Shown here piece by piece: positions 51,201-63,850 of a stretch of DNA of 64,000 nt. This stretch comes from Todiramphus chloris collaris. Its lineage: Eukaryota > Chordata > Aves > Coraciiformes > Alcedinidae. The translations under genes and the position numbers were made by a program. The first letter of the stretch is position 1. Each line of letters begins with the position of its first letter. The stretch lies in the NCBI GenBank assembly GCA_025345505.1, contig JANVCC010000062.1, positions 14,886,774 to 14,950,773 of the forward strand. Direction: 5' to 3'. The notes beneath the pieces were generated by a model that was not told the origin of the DNA, made no database searches, and saw only the letters and a list, made by a program, of their open reading frames with translations.

Positions 51201-53328
51201 CTATCTGAAGGGATTGGTAAGTCTGCAAAACATCAAATACTCCAGAGTTGCAAAATGCCCCACATATGCAGCCTGTGACCACATGACTGCATATTATTTT
51301 CCCTTTTTCTTCCCAGAGGATGTTGGCCTCATTCAATGAGCAGAATGAATGACATTCACTTAGTGATTTTTCTGTGTCAATGTGCTGTAACTTGTGAAAA
51401 TTCAACCAATGGGAAGACTGACAGAGTGTTGTCCACTGATTTTCCAGCCATGGCATGACAGTACGATGGGAGTGAGGAGAATGTGAAAGCCTTGTTCCTG
51501 CTGCAAGGAGCGGGCATATCCAGGGATAGGGACGGGTGATTCAGGATGGGCATGGAGGACGCTGGATTAGCCAGCTTCCATGCTGCAAAGGGACATGAAT
51601 GTGGCAATGTGGCCAGCAGCTTTACTTCTCTGGAGGAAAGGCAGAGGAAACATCCTTATTAATATTTGCACCAACACTGTGTTATGTCCACCAAGCAGTA
51701 CAGAGGGCCATTTGAGTGAGATAGTCTATAATTAATCAATATGAACCCCCTTTCCATTTCTGTCCTTTAATATGAAGAACTTAGTGTAGTTAAGAATTCA
51801 GTTCATTTTTCTCAAAATGAAATGTGTAAAGCAAGATTTTAGAAATATATTAATCCTATATTCATGTTGACATAGTCATCTGATCAGAGATTTTGTGTAT
51901 GATCTAATAATGTTAATCCATTATTCCAAATGTGAATTTGTTCTATTTTAAAAATGCATGAGAAACTGGTTTCCTAACAGCAACTTCAAATGACTATTCA
52001 TTTTAGTAAGCTGAAGTATTTTAATTTGTTCCTTTGTGTCAAAAACTAACAGAAGTGTAAATAAAATTGAGAACACAGAACTTCTCTCAGTTTTCAGTAG
52101 ATAAGCATTCTTCTGTAATCTGAGACTTACTTTGTACAAAGTCTTCAACATAATTTTCAGACATCCGAAGAACCTATTGCTTTAGCAATGCAAAAGCCTG
52201 TAGTAGAAATAAAGTTGAAATACATGTGAGGTTCCTTAAAAGTAACTTGGAGGTCTATTATGTTCTCGAGAGAAGGATGTCAGGAACTACAGCACATATG
52301 TTATAAAGCTTTTAAACAAAGCATCTTTCACTTCTCTACGAAGTAAGTATCAGATGTATTTTAAAAAATATTTTTAAAAGATATTTCATATCCATTGTAT
52401 ATCAGCACTTATTGCTGTGTAAATTAAAATAACATCAATCAATACAGAAGTAATTTTATTGACAAATGGATAGAGGATGTATGAAAAGTCATAATTAAAA
52501 GCATTGTCTGCTCTGCTTTACACTAATGATTCTTGAAGAACCAATGTTATTTGTGAATTAGCTTAATCACAAAGGAATTATTTATATGAAAATACTATTC
52601 TAAATTCATGGAGTATAGACAGAAAAAGTGCCCAGAGTCATTTCTATATCTGATCAACTGGCTTGTCTAATCCATTTTACTGTGGATAGTTGGCCTGACA
52701 TGACTTCAGATTAGTTTAATAGGGATTGAAGTGGCATGAAGTGTATAAATCTACAAATTTACAAGTACAAACATGTTTAGGAATTCATTTATCTTTAAGG
52801 GCAGGAGGAGAGGAGAAAGTTCAGAGTAAAATCTGAATACATTTGTAAACAGATAGTTCCATGGGAAATTTGGAAAACAACCAAAACTCATGCAATTTGA
52901 GTGGCAAATCCTGATTACTTTACTCAGTTTCTCTGTACAAAATTAATTACTAAAGGCAGACAAGATCCCAACCAAGATCTGGTGCTTGGAAAATTGATGT
53001 GGAAGCTCTTAGGTAAAGCTACAAGTCCCGTTGATTACTGCCCAAATACAGCCGGCCTCTGGCATTCAGCTTTGTGAGCTGGCATGATCAGCACATAATG
53101 TCTTTGGAGCTAGAGCTGCCAAGAGAAAGGGATCAGAGACAGCCAAATTATGATATCACACCAATAAAACCTCATCGTAGTGACATACATAAAACACTCT
53201 GTAAATTGCTTTTTGTAACTTTTAATTTATTAAGAGCTTTTGAACTATGTTTTCATTCTGTGACATGTTTTCATTTACCTCTCATATCCTTCATTAATTT
53301 GTTTCCTGTTTGAGAAATAATACCACAT
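48271..53328. other. Noncoding DNA, no gene seen
   Basis: About 5 kb of AT-rich DNA with frames up to 108 codons and no recognised element. T runs occur near 48822-48832. A pyrimidine-rich stretch lies at about 49876-49903. The stretch 52340-52620 is very AT-rich but not repetitive. Confidence 0.5.
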
Positions 53329-53329
53329 T

Positions 53330-53360
53330 TTTTTACAGTGGTTTGAAACCACTGTAAAAA
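53330..53360. repeat. 31-bp near-perfect palindrome
   Basis: The arms TTTTTACAGTGGTTT (53330-53344) and AAACCACTGTAAAAA (53346-53360) are exact reverse complements around a single G. The inner CAGTGG/CCACTG is of the type seen at ends of some cut-and-paste elements. No element body or target duplication was recognised, so this is only a structural call. Confidence 0.95.
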
Positions 53361-56300
53361 TATATCATACCCTACATGAAGCAGCTTGCCAGAGAATCAG
53401 GAGTGTGCGGTATTTTGAATTGCTAGGCTGAATTACAGGGAATTATTTGACTACTCAATTTGCCTAGCATCAAGGTTGAGTCATGATAGCTGCCTGTCAT
53501 GCTGCTGTTTGCTCATTCCTAAGCCCAAATTCAGAACAGCTTCTGCAGCTGATGTTTTGGGCCTTGGAGAATCTGGAGATGCTGGATTCGTGCTCTGGAG
53601 GGGTGTGTGTCTTGTTTGTGGGGCAGCTTGCAGTGTTAAACAAAATAAGATCAGACAGCATTTTCCCTGCTAGTTGTGGGAATAGTAAGGACATACCATC
53701 AGCAGACCTAGCTCAGGGTTCAAACATGGGTATCCTGCAGATGCATCCCCATTGCTGTCTTTCTCTACCATAAGTTCATAAAGATGACCCAGCCATTCTG
53801 GGAATGGGACCAAAGGCATAAATGGTCAGAGTAAAGGATTAAAATAACTCAATACCACATCATGTAGTGCTGACCCCTCAGGTATCCATCCATAAATCCA
53901 TTCAAGAAGCATTTATGCTTCTCCTATAGCCTGCTTGGCATATTTTTCCAGTTATGCCTGCACAAGCAACTGTTCAGCCATGGGATGCAAAGTTTCTGAA
54001 GGAAGCCTGAAACTCTCTCCCAAATCTCCCCTTCACCCTCACCCCTCAAAACATCCTTTCCTAAACTGCAACTGGCTTTATGGTCTATTAGCTAAAAGGC
54101 AACTGTTTCAAAGCATTAGGTCTGTAACTTTGAAGAGCAAAGCAGTTAGATCTTGTTACAGGTAGGGTTTACAACTACTGAAAATACCTAGTATGTATGG
54201 AACCCTACAGATATAATACCCTTTCACTTTGCTAATACCAATCTCTTTGTGTTACCTGTGATCTAAGTCAGAAAATTTCTTTTACTATTTTCAAGAAACT
54301 GAAATGACAAAGAAATGTGGTTGAAAGTAAGGAAATCAGTTGCAAAGGTAGCTGAAGTTTCCTTTTCTTTCCAGTCTGCTGTGTAGAACATTGGTCAAGA
54401 AGGGAGTTACAATACCTTTGAAGATGACCTTTCAAGGCCAGGCCATTCAGGTGATACTAATATTTCTTGCCAGCTCCTGAGTTAAACCCCACAGGAGGGG
54501 AAGGGAGTGTTTGAATTGAGGGACACAGAATCCAAAGCGGCTTTTGGAATCGTTGATGGGAAGGGCTTAATCACACTTGGGGAAGATTTCCCACAGTTCA
54601 TGTGTCAGACAGGGAGGAAAGATCACATGAAAGCAACAGGGGCCAAAGGTTTTGTGATGAAAACTGGGGCAGAGAAGAAAAAGCTTATTTTTGTTTCCTT
54701 CTGAGATATGACTGGATTTTGACATGAAAAAATATCAGCTTCCTGCTGTGTAGGAAGCTCATACTGTGAGATCAAAGAATAGTGAGTGTCTAGCTGCTAG
54801 CTCACATGGATTTTAAAAGCTGGGTATTTGGAATTAAGAAAGTCAAACCCTGGAGCAAACAAGAAATGAAGGAACGCTCAACATTCAGTGCTACTCTACC
54901 TAAGAAAGCAAGCTGAAGACTCATTTTCCTACATTCAAGGGAGATGCTGCAGAACTCTTGGGTTTGTGCTTTTGCCATGGTAGGATCTATCCTGGGATGT
55001 GCTGAACGCCAGCTGAAATCCAGCTATGGCAGGAGTCACTAGAGGGTACTGTAATACACACTATTATTTCTTCTCCATGAGTGACATTCATTTTTCCTGT
55101 CAAAAGTGAGGCTTGTTTTCTAATTTTGGGTGGGAGAGGATGAAGTAAATAGAAATCATTTTATCATTAAGTCTGTCTTCAACTGTCTGGCTAGACTCAC
55201 TTTCCAGAGTGGCTATTGGGCTACGAGAACAGCGCAATGCCAGAGTGCCATTCACCACATCTTCGCTGGAGGACCAATGTAGTCATGGGAAATGGAGCTG
55301 GAAGAAAACATGTATTTTCCCAAACACTAGTTTCACCTCTAAATAAAAAATAGCTTGTGGTACAGTGAAAGCTACTCACCAAAAGCACCTTTGATCTCAT
55401 GCACATTAGCAGTGCTGTAGTGTGTGAGACACTGTGATCTACAGTGCAGATAAACTCAAGAATTAACCCCCCAGGAGGTTGGTCACTTCCTGAGAAATAA
55501 CTGGAGTAACTTGGATGCTAAGGACTTCCCTATGCAGTGCTCTCCTCGGATGCAGAGCAGGTATTTCGCACAGTGCCGTGCAATGCCATTCAGAGTTGGG
55601 GCTGAACCCTGTGGGGATGTCTCACCTTCTGGCCCAGGCACCTCCTCACCTTTGAGTCCCTACAGGCATCACTGGGTGTTTAGGGAAAGGGCGTGAAAAA
55701 AGGTAACTCTCCCCATCTCTTTCCTTCTATTTTAAACTTCCAGTAAGGAGAAGATTTACACACAGGTCCTGGGAGAGTTTTATTGCTAGTGGTTAGTTGC
55801 ACTGCATGAATATATTTTCTTTTCCGAGTGTCTTTCATATATCTATAGATCTGTACATATATGTGTATTTCACCACCTTTACATCTGCATTTTGTGAATT
55901 ATACTTCTGCTGCCAGAACGAATGATAAAATGTGGTTATGTTGCTGCCTAGGAGGTGAGACACTCTTTCAGATATGGATAACAAATTCATGTTTGTGATT
56001 ATTAACTCAGCCTGGATCATTTGAACTGTTACCAGATCCAACTGACATGATATAGCTGTAGCTGCTACACACATGATCCTGGAAGCCTGAACCTGGGTCT
56101 CTTGTTCTCCGACTCTTTCTTTTCTATATATGCTGTCTTAACATTTCATCTCATATAGATGCTCCTTTCTCATCTCCTAGTTTGCAATTTTGGGTCCTTT
56201 TTATTTGGCAAATTGTTATCAGGGTTTTTTTTGTTCCCTGCAGATATGGTAATTTTTTAGTAGTCAATGAGTACTTGCTAATCATAATATGGTTGTCCTG

Positions 56301-56515
56301 ATTATTCATTATTTGTGCTGTGGGAATGAAGTCATATCATTCTTTAATCTTAATATGACAAGTAAAATAGATACATAAGTAACTACATTTCTGATCTTTA
56401 CATTATTATATACATTTCTGGTGTGGTATTTTATGTTCAGTAAAACTTTTTTTTTTTTTTCAAAATACTCAGATCTTTCAAAATATTTCCAAATATTCTG
56501 TCAAATCACTTTTAT
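53361..56515. other. Noncoding DNA, no gene seen
   Basis: Frames of up to 96 codons are unrecognised and overlap each other on both strands. A T run of about 16 lies near 56446-56460. No transposon recognised. Confidence 0.5.
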
Positions 56516-56519
56516 GCTC

Positions 56520-56720
56520 TTGTAGTCACAAGATTAGGCTCCGAATTTGTCTTGTTGAGAATGACTTCTAATCACAGCTATTAATTTCTATTTTACTTGA
56601 AACACTTTAAAACATCTCAACATTTAACTCATTTCAGAGAATTAAATGCAAACAATATTAATTACAGCAATCATAAAGTATTATTAAGCACAAATAATAG
56701 AGAAAACTGAGGCATAGTAT
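56520..56720. other. Possible conserved noncoding element (unproven)
   Basis: Repeat-free AT-rich block with many homeodomain-type cores in about 150 bp (TCTAATCACAG, TATTAATTTC, ATTAAATGCAAAC, ATTAATTACAGC, AATCATAAAG, TTATTAAGC). Chance is possible at this base composition. Confidence 0.2.
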
Positions 56721-57360
56721 GCTGAAATTATTGAAAAATTTTCAGAACAGTTCCTAGAAATAGCTGTACCTTTTCTGTATCCTTCTTATCACTGTGTGCC
56801 AGTGGAAGCTGCCATTTTACTTACAGTCCACGGAGAAAATCTAGCTGTATTATGCAGGAGTGGGAGAAGGCAGAAGCCTATTCATGTGTGTAAGAAATGA
56901 GGGACTTCAAAAGGTGTAGCTCTGCTTAGAAATGTGACTATGTAAAATGACAAGTTCTTCCCCAGTTTTGCTGCTTGTGTGCATTCAGATTTACATTTGA
57001 TGACCTTAGTGACAAAAATAGTTTTACTCATCTTTAAACTTAATAACCCTGAGAAGCAATACAGACCAGGAGGCTGTGCCACTTCACCTTCCTCCCATTT
57101 CCCTGTCAGTGTGGTTACTCCCCATAGGTCACTCTCAAGCACAGCTGGTCACACCTCTGCATACCCCCAGATGGCAGGCAGGGTGCTCAGAGGGCACTGA
57201 AGGTGTACTCTCAGAGGACAGTCGGGCTGCTCAAGGACAAATGAGAAAGTAACCTGTCTCTTGGGCTCCTTGGCACCAGTAGTAATGTGCAGGAAGGAAA
57301 AAACCCAGTTTGACTTCCGTATTGTAACTTGAGTTTGTCAGACTAAGAGTTGAAAGCAAA
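56721..57360. other. Noncoding DNA, no gene seen
   Basis: Short unrecognised frames. Nothing else noted before the polypyrimidine tract. Confidence 0.5.
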
Positions 57361-57392
57361 TTTGTTCTCTCTTTTCCTCTTCCTCTTCTTCC

Positions 57393-57426
<34 letters not shown>

Positions 57427-57454
57427 TTTTTTTTTTTTCTTTTTTTTTTTCTTG
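57361..57454. repeat. Polypyrimidine tract with 9-bp tandem unit
   Basis: About 90 bp almost purely C and T on the plus strand. Four exact tandem copies of TTCCTCTTC fill 57380-57415, followed by TTC units and two long T runs separated by TC. The minus strand encodes a Lys/Arg-rich low-complexity frame only because it is all purine. Tracts with mirror symmetry of this kind can form triplex (H-DNA) structures. Confidence 0.9.
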
Positions 57455-59335
57455 TAAAATGAGCAGATTTACTCCTCAAACTACACTGCTATATACAAAC
57501 TATATCAACCCCTCATTCCATCCCAATGTAACCCTTTTACATTTTCTCATATAGAAGTTTGCTGTGCTTCGGGGTAAATGGAGATGCTGAAAAGTGTCAT
57601 GGGTGAGTCAACACTTTGGGCACAACCAAGCTTTCAAATAAAACCTTCTGAAAAGCAGAAACAGAAGTATTACTCATCTCCTTTTTTTCTTGCTGCCAAA
57701 CTTGTTTCTCCTTCAAGATCATCCTATTTTTTTTTTCTCATTTGTAATCCTATTAGAAAAATGTATGGAAGTAAACCATCATGTAAGGACAAATCTATTG
57801 TGTGACAGAAAATGCTTGCTACGCTGTTTATCTGTCTGTCTATGGCTATATGTAAACAATAACAAAACAGTGAGCTAAGCCCTGCTAAATGTGTCCTTGC
57901 GGGGGGATTTTGTGATAGCCTAGAATGAGAAGACTTTACTCTCCCAGATTTCAGTATAGTGAGTTCATTGTTCTTGCTCAATGAAGTAGCTCTTCACATG
58001 CCTCCTTCTTTGTGCAACTTAAGACATCTGGTGGTTGCCCTAAATTGTATTAAAGAACCATGAAGCACCTCTGAGCTTTGCTGTGGGAGCTTCTACCATT
58101 GCTAAGGCATCCTCCTCCTACTCCTCCTCCTGAGTCATTCTTTCTTCCCTGCTCCTGGGGAGTAGAGGGCTCGCTGTGTGAATGCCATACTCCCAGACAC
58201 ACAAACTGAAAAATTTTATACATTCTTTAAAACTGGCTAAGTTTTGAAACTGAGATGCTTTGCTGCCCTTTTTCCTCAGGAGCCAGGAGATGAGGGGGTG
58301 GGTTTGTACTTGCAACCATCCTTCCAAATCTCACACTCCCATATGGCTAATATTGCTGCTTGTTGTGGCATTGGCTACAGCCTTAGCTCAAACAGGCTTC
58401 ATTGACTCATCTGCTACCCAATTGTTATGTGACACTGGCTTTCTCCTCTTAGTTGTTTCTTCTTCTTTATTCCTGCATCATTAATACTTGGACTATTATA
58501 TTTGTTACCTGGCAACTTTGAGGAGATTGGCTACAAGTTTAACAACTGTAGGCTTTGTGTCTCTCACTATTAACAGTGTGCCTGTGGATTTCATGAGCAG
58601 ATTGGCCATGTATGTCTTTAGGATACAAGCCACAAGGAAGTATGACTAACTTACATGTCAGCTGCTTCTTTATGACTCCTCTTTATAAGTAGGAATTTTT
58701 TCCTGACAAATGAACACGATTTCTTGTAGAAGTAGCAGATATGCAGGATACTTGAATGGCACAAAATACGATAAAGACAATAATACAATTTGAAAGAATA
58801 TAAGGATTGCTGTCAAACAGATTGCCTTTTGTGGACAGTTAAAGTACATAATGTCATCAGTGTTTTGATCCGAAGAGACTAGGGTTATCGCTTGTAACAT
58901 GAAGCAGTGTCCCCCCAGATCTGAGCAAACAGGTCTTTTGGTAACTAATTATCACAGTAAATACAACAAATACACAATCCATTTGCTGAATTTGACAGGA
59001 GAAACATGTTGCTCATGAATACTTATTGAGCTGTATTCTATTGTACACCTGAAATTTCTTACTCCTTCTTCAGGCAATTTAAATTCTTAAAACCATTACT
59101 TTCTTAACTGGATATAACTGAACTGAATATAACTGATACAGGGCAAGAAGTTATTCCCAGTTGGATCTAGTTATCTAAATTGTTCTGTTGTTTAAGGCTA
59201 GACTCACCTTACAGTCAATAGAGAGAAGAAAAGTGATTTTAGGTTACACACATCTGATCTACTTTAGTGGCTGCTTTAGGATGAGAAGAATAGTGCCCTA
59301 GACGCTGTTATCTATAGTGCCTAGATGCCATTTGA
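57455..59335. other. Noncoding DNA, no gene seen
   Basis: Contains a short (CTC)n stretch at 58111-58131. The 57.7-57.9 kb frames are unrecognised. No element identified. Confidence 0.5.
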
Positions 59336-59337
59336 CT

Positions 59338-59392
59338 GAAAGGGAGACAAGGGTAACTAGCTTGTCTATAGCTATGCAGATGAGTCCCTCTT
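59338..59392 (-). mobile_element. Weak MIR-like relic
   Basis: GAAAGGGAGACAAGGGTAACTAGC followed by TTGTCTATAGCTATGCAGATGAGTC parallels the reverse of the MIR tail (GAGGTTAAGTAACTTGCCCAAGGTCACACAGC, then AGTC). The match is poor and the head is absent. Confidence 0.3.
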
Positions 59393-61624
59393 CTTTTTAT
59401 TCTAAATAGCATAATTAGTTGATGCTTGTTAGATGCTTTCAACCTGAAAACGCTGTGTATGGGCTTGTTCTACTCCTCCCCTATGAGGATGCATGCAAAA
59501 TATGTATGGGTTTAACAATTTGTTTTGAGGGAACAATTAAGAAAAAACATATGGGGTGTCCAATGCTCTGGAAGAAGCTGAGTTAAAGAAGTTTTAGAAA
59601 ATTTTGTATATGCAATCTCCATATATGCATCGTCAACAGCTTATTACAGTTTTTCCATACCATGAGATCTAGGCTTTCTGCCAGAGCACTCTTTGGGTAT
59701 GTTTAGTATGCAGCACCTGGAAGTACTTCCGAGATCACAGATCAAGTTGTATATCCTGATGCCACCCTCACTTTGGGGGGTTAGGTTTGGGTTTATACAC
59801 TTCTCTGTTCCTTGTTTACTGGGGGAGGAAAACCAGACACCTGAAGTGGGGAGAAGTGATGACAGTTTGGGTGGGGAAGGACTGGGCTCCAGGCGATTCC
59901 GGCTGATGCACATATCAAACAGTCTAGACGTATGCCATGTTGCAAGTGGTATTTGAGAAGTGCAGCAGGCCAACTTTTGCTCTTTACTTACCAATCTTAT
60001 ACTGTAAGTTTAAATAATAGGGACTGAATTCAAACTGCCCCCTATTTTGCTGGCAATGGGTTGTGGGAAGATTTCTTCACTAAACCATTTAGGCATCCCT
60101 TCCTTTGCTGCTCATAGTGCACTCATGTGACATTATGTCACACTGGACAATAACTACAATTTAAATACATATTCCCTATGTTCTCCTGAGTGTAATTCAC
60201 AGGTTCTGATGTTGCTTTCCATTTTATAACTTAAGTGTGGGAAATGGTCACTTATTCGCCCCTATTTGAGATGAAGTAGCAGTAAAAAGGAGTCACAAGA
60301 AGCAGCAGCAGGAGAGCGAGCTTTCCTGGGATCAGACTGGGTATGACTGAAGGCACTGGGAGCCTCTCTACTTGCTTTAAATGGAACTGGGCTACTCTTG
60401 GCGGCAATAAAGGTACCTTGTGCTGCCCTTAAATCACTGGCATGCGAGACAACTGTAGCTGGAGGGAACTGTGTGCAACTGTTCTCAGCCAGCAAGGATC
60501 ATACAATGTTTGGAGGGACTCTCGCAGGTTTCAAGGGGGGAAGTAAAATGCTTGAGATAGACCATTGTCATGAGGTGATGGAATCTAGACTCACTTTGCC
60601 ATTTAGATGTAGGATTCAAAATCCACATCTTATTTCCTTGGCATTTCTTCATCTTCCTCCCTTTCTTTGCAGTCTTACTGAGTTAATTGCAGTTCTGGGG
60701 CCAGTGCCTAAAGCTCTTTACAAAGGCTCTGTTGTTTTTGTCCACTGAGGCTTGGGATGCCTAAAAAAGTATCACTTTAAAAAGTACCTTTTATTATGGC
60801 CAGTCCTGCAGCTACGATGATGTTGCCTGCAAAACTGCGTGTTGAATTCATAAGCTGTAGGAGACACGCAGTAAAATATTGTGTGCCGAAACAATTTTCC
60901 CAACTGTTCCTGAAGCGAGTCTCATTGCACAAGAAGCAGAAAGTATTGCGTTGCTTTTAAATTATATGGCATCTTAACATAAAATGCTAAGCACCGAATC
61001 TCTGCGTACCACTATTAAGCCGAGTGCTACTAAAAATTTCTGTGTGTATTCTATTGATGGCAGAACATGCAAGTAACAAACTATACTGACAGAATTCCTG
61101 ACGGAAAAAGGTATTTCTTGGATATATACTTGCTTGGTTCTTACTCTGGGGTATCCATTATGTAACTTTATGCTATCTTTATGCAATATTTACCTCTGTG
61201 TTACTTATATATTCAATCCTCTGCCTCATGATTTATTTATTCAGTACTATTTATTCCTGATGGCTATTCCTAGAACTGGAAAATCCACAGTTAGAAACAT
61301 CACATGCCTAACAGAGTTTGGTTTTGCTCTCATGCTACAGTCTGGTCTACCAGAACCTAAGAAAATCCAGGAGTCTTCCTTAAGACCACATGATATATGA
61401 AAGTAATGTAGCCATGTTCAGAGCCTGTGTGTTCTCACCTCATCTGCACTACCTGTGGATTTCTTTTTCTCCACAGAGGCAGGCATGGGCTGCTTGGCAG
61501 CACTGCCTGTGGACCCCAGGCTGCTGGGGCAGGGAGCACTTGCAAGTAGGCCCTACCCTGGCCTGGAAACCTGGAGGCCAGCCACAAGCAGACCCTGAGA
61601 AGGAGCTTTGGGAAGCTTGCTCTT
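59393..61624. other. Noncoding DNA, no gene seen
   Basis: The overlapping 116-codon frames at 59644-59994 (minus) and 60398-60748 (plus) resemble nothing known. The stretch at 61480-61620 is GC-richer and leads directly into the CR1 tail, without matching the CR1 body as I know it. Confidence 0.45.
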
Positions 61625-61690
61625 GACAGCGGGTTGGACTAGATGACCTTTAAAAGTCGCTTCCAGTCCACACCGTTCTATGACTGGGTT
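61625..61690 (+). mobile_element. CR1 LINE 3'-end fragment
   Basis: GCGGGTTGGACTAGATGACC followed by TTTAAAAGTCGCTTCCAGTCC and CCGTTCTATGACTG is the CR1 3' terminus in forward orientation with several substitutions. Only about 65 bp remain, a severely 5'-truncated or eroded copy. Confidence 0.88.
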
Positions 61691-63039
61691 TGCTCCAGCA
61701 ATTGGAGGCAAAGATGGGTATGACAAAGCTGAGGATTGGAGATGGGTGTTGGACCTGGTACAGCCTTTTCCATATTGTATATTTAAGACCCGCAACTTAA
61801 TTAAACCCAAGGGAGGAAGAGTACTGCCTGCCAGCTGCAAAACCCCATGAGCTGCTTTTGCGGGAATGAAGAAGCTGCGTTTGCATATCTGAACCTTCCA
61901 CCTGATGCTGAACAAAGGGTCCACAAATGGTCTGTAGAGATTGATAAGAAGCCAACCAGAGTCCGGACAAATTTAGGCAGTGCTCTCTGGCACTTGATCA
62001 TGAGCAGCCCAGTATAGCCTGGTCAGTGATATTAGGGGAGCTCAGATTTCTAGGCCATTTATCATTTCTCATCACTTATCAGGGATATGGGCCATGGTAT
62101 GTAGATTTTGACCTGGAAATGCACTCTGTGTTCTGAAATAACACTTACACACACTGAAATGTTCTGCGATTACCAAACGTTGTGGATGCCAATGGAATTG
62201 CCATGCCATTGCAATCAGTTTGAAGATAAGCATCAGATAGGAGTCAGTAAGGTTTTACTATTAACCAGATTCTACTTTTTGCTTTGAGAGCAATAAATAT
62301 TAATGTAAATCATCTTCTCTTTTGTCCATATCTGTTTTCAACAGAGGGATAGTTATTTCCTTCCTTCCAGTAGCCACATTCATGACATGTTAGGCTTCAG
62401 ATGAAGCTACTACTGGGTTGAAAGGCTAGTGAGATGGCAGGCAGGGAGAGCAGGGTGACCAGGGAGCACTATGAGGGGGAGTCTTCTCTAATGGGGTGGG
62501 AAAGTAGAGGCTGATCCCAGACTTGAGCATGAGGAACTTTATGAGGAACTGCTACTGCTCTTTTATTGAATGATCTTCAGTGATATTTTGGTTTTAATGA
62601 GAGTCTTGCAGGGTGTGGTTCATCCAGGCTCTGTCCTCTCTTTTCCTTAGTTTGTCTGGGCTACTCTTTCTTTTAGGTTTTTGAGTCAATTTAGAAACAG
62701 CTTCTTGGCACATTTTCATTGGATAGCCACTTCCAGAATATGCTTTAGCCCACCTCTGTCTAACTCTAGCTGTCCTCACAGAGACATTTCAGGTACAGCA
62801 GTTGATATTTTGTTGTGAACATCAATGTCTATGTAAATTAAGCAATTAGACAGCCATGATTTTCTGGGCCCTCATCTCTCTGTTAACATATGCAGAGCTG
62901 TCTTCTCTTGGTGATTTGTATCTATGCTTGTTCTTCATGATAATGCCATTTTCTGTTCATATATACAACTATTCAAATGATGAAGTGAAGCAATCACAAG
63001 TACAACCTTTTTGATGCAGTGCTGGTTGGTGGTTTTGTT
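61691..63039. other. Noncoding DNA, no gene seen
   Basis: Short frames on both strands with no family resemblance. No repeat recognised. Confidence 0.5.
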
Positions 63040-63250
63040 AACCACAGGGAAGTATACAGATGAAGGCACGCTGTTTAATGTAATTATGAAACAGATAGCT
63101 GCTACATAATGTGTTAATGTTTCCCCCTTATTAAATGCTGACTTTAATTAAATGAACTCTTTACCTAAGAGAAGCAAATTGATTTTGTGATTCAGATACT
63201 GTCAATAAAATCATTATGACTAGTGAGATCAGATATTAATTATTACAAAT
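63040..63250. other. Possible conserved noncoding element (unproven)
   Basis: Repeat-free AT-rich stretch with TTTAATGTAATTATG, GTGTTAATG, ACTTTAATTAAATGA, AATTGATTTTGTGATTC and CAATAAAATCATTATGAC. The dense mix of TAATTA, TTAATG and ATAAAATC cores recalls developmental enhancers. There is no independent support in the window. Confidence 0.25.
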
Positions 63251-63830
63251 GTACAGTTCTAACTGCAAGGCCATTAGTTGTCAACTATTGGACAATCAGA
63301 AGGGTAAGGTTTACCAAGAGATTAATTCACAAATTAACCCTTTTTCTGGTAATTGTTTTGATATTATTGCTACTATGACATATGATGTGGTGAGGAAATC
63401 ATTTATTATCAGGTCAGTCAAATCATTGCTAGCAATACCAAAAATTGGGTTTCAGAGCTAATATCCTAAAGTGATGGTTTAATACACCCTCAATTTTATA
63501 TAAAATAAACCCAAATATATGGGAAAATTATGCCTCCTTACTGAACTAAACCCAGCTATTCTGTTTTTCCTACACATGTATCAGTCAGTCAGACTTGTAC
63601 TTGGGGGGTCACCAGTCAGGAACTTGGCACTTCCTGAGATGTGATCATTAGTTTGGGGACATAGTCTGAAATACGTTAAAGAGACTTTATTTCCAACAAG
63701 GCCTGAACATTGAAAATAGGCACAGCAGCTGACAGCTGAAGATTGGCCTTCAAAGATTCCTCTAGAAGACTTTCTTCCATATATTAATAATCTATTAGAA
63801 TTGGCCTATATAGTAAATGGCATTACATAT
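63251..63830. other. Noncoding AT-rich DNA, no gene seen
   Basis: One 70-codon frame of no recognised family. Nothing else noted. Confidence 0.5.
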
Positions 63831-63850
63831 AATAAAATAAAATAAAATAA
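63831..63850. repeat. (AATAA)4 microsatellite
   Basis: Four exact copies of a 5-bp unit. It is short and probably variable in length. Confidence 0.9.

Noticed and set aside
57231..57479. Lys/Arg-rich minus-strand frame resembling a basic nuclear protein
   Set aside because: The basic stretch is only the reverse of the polypyrimidine tract.
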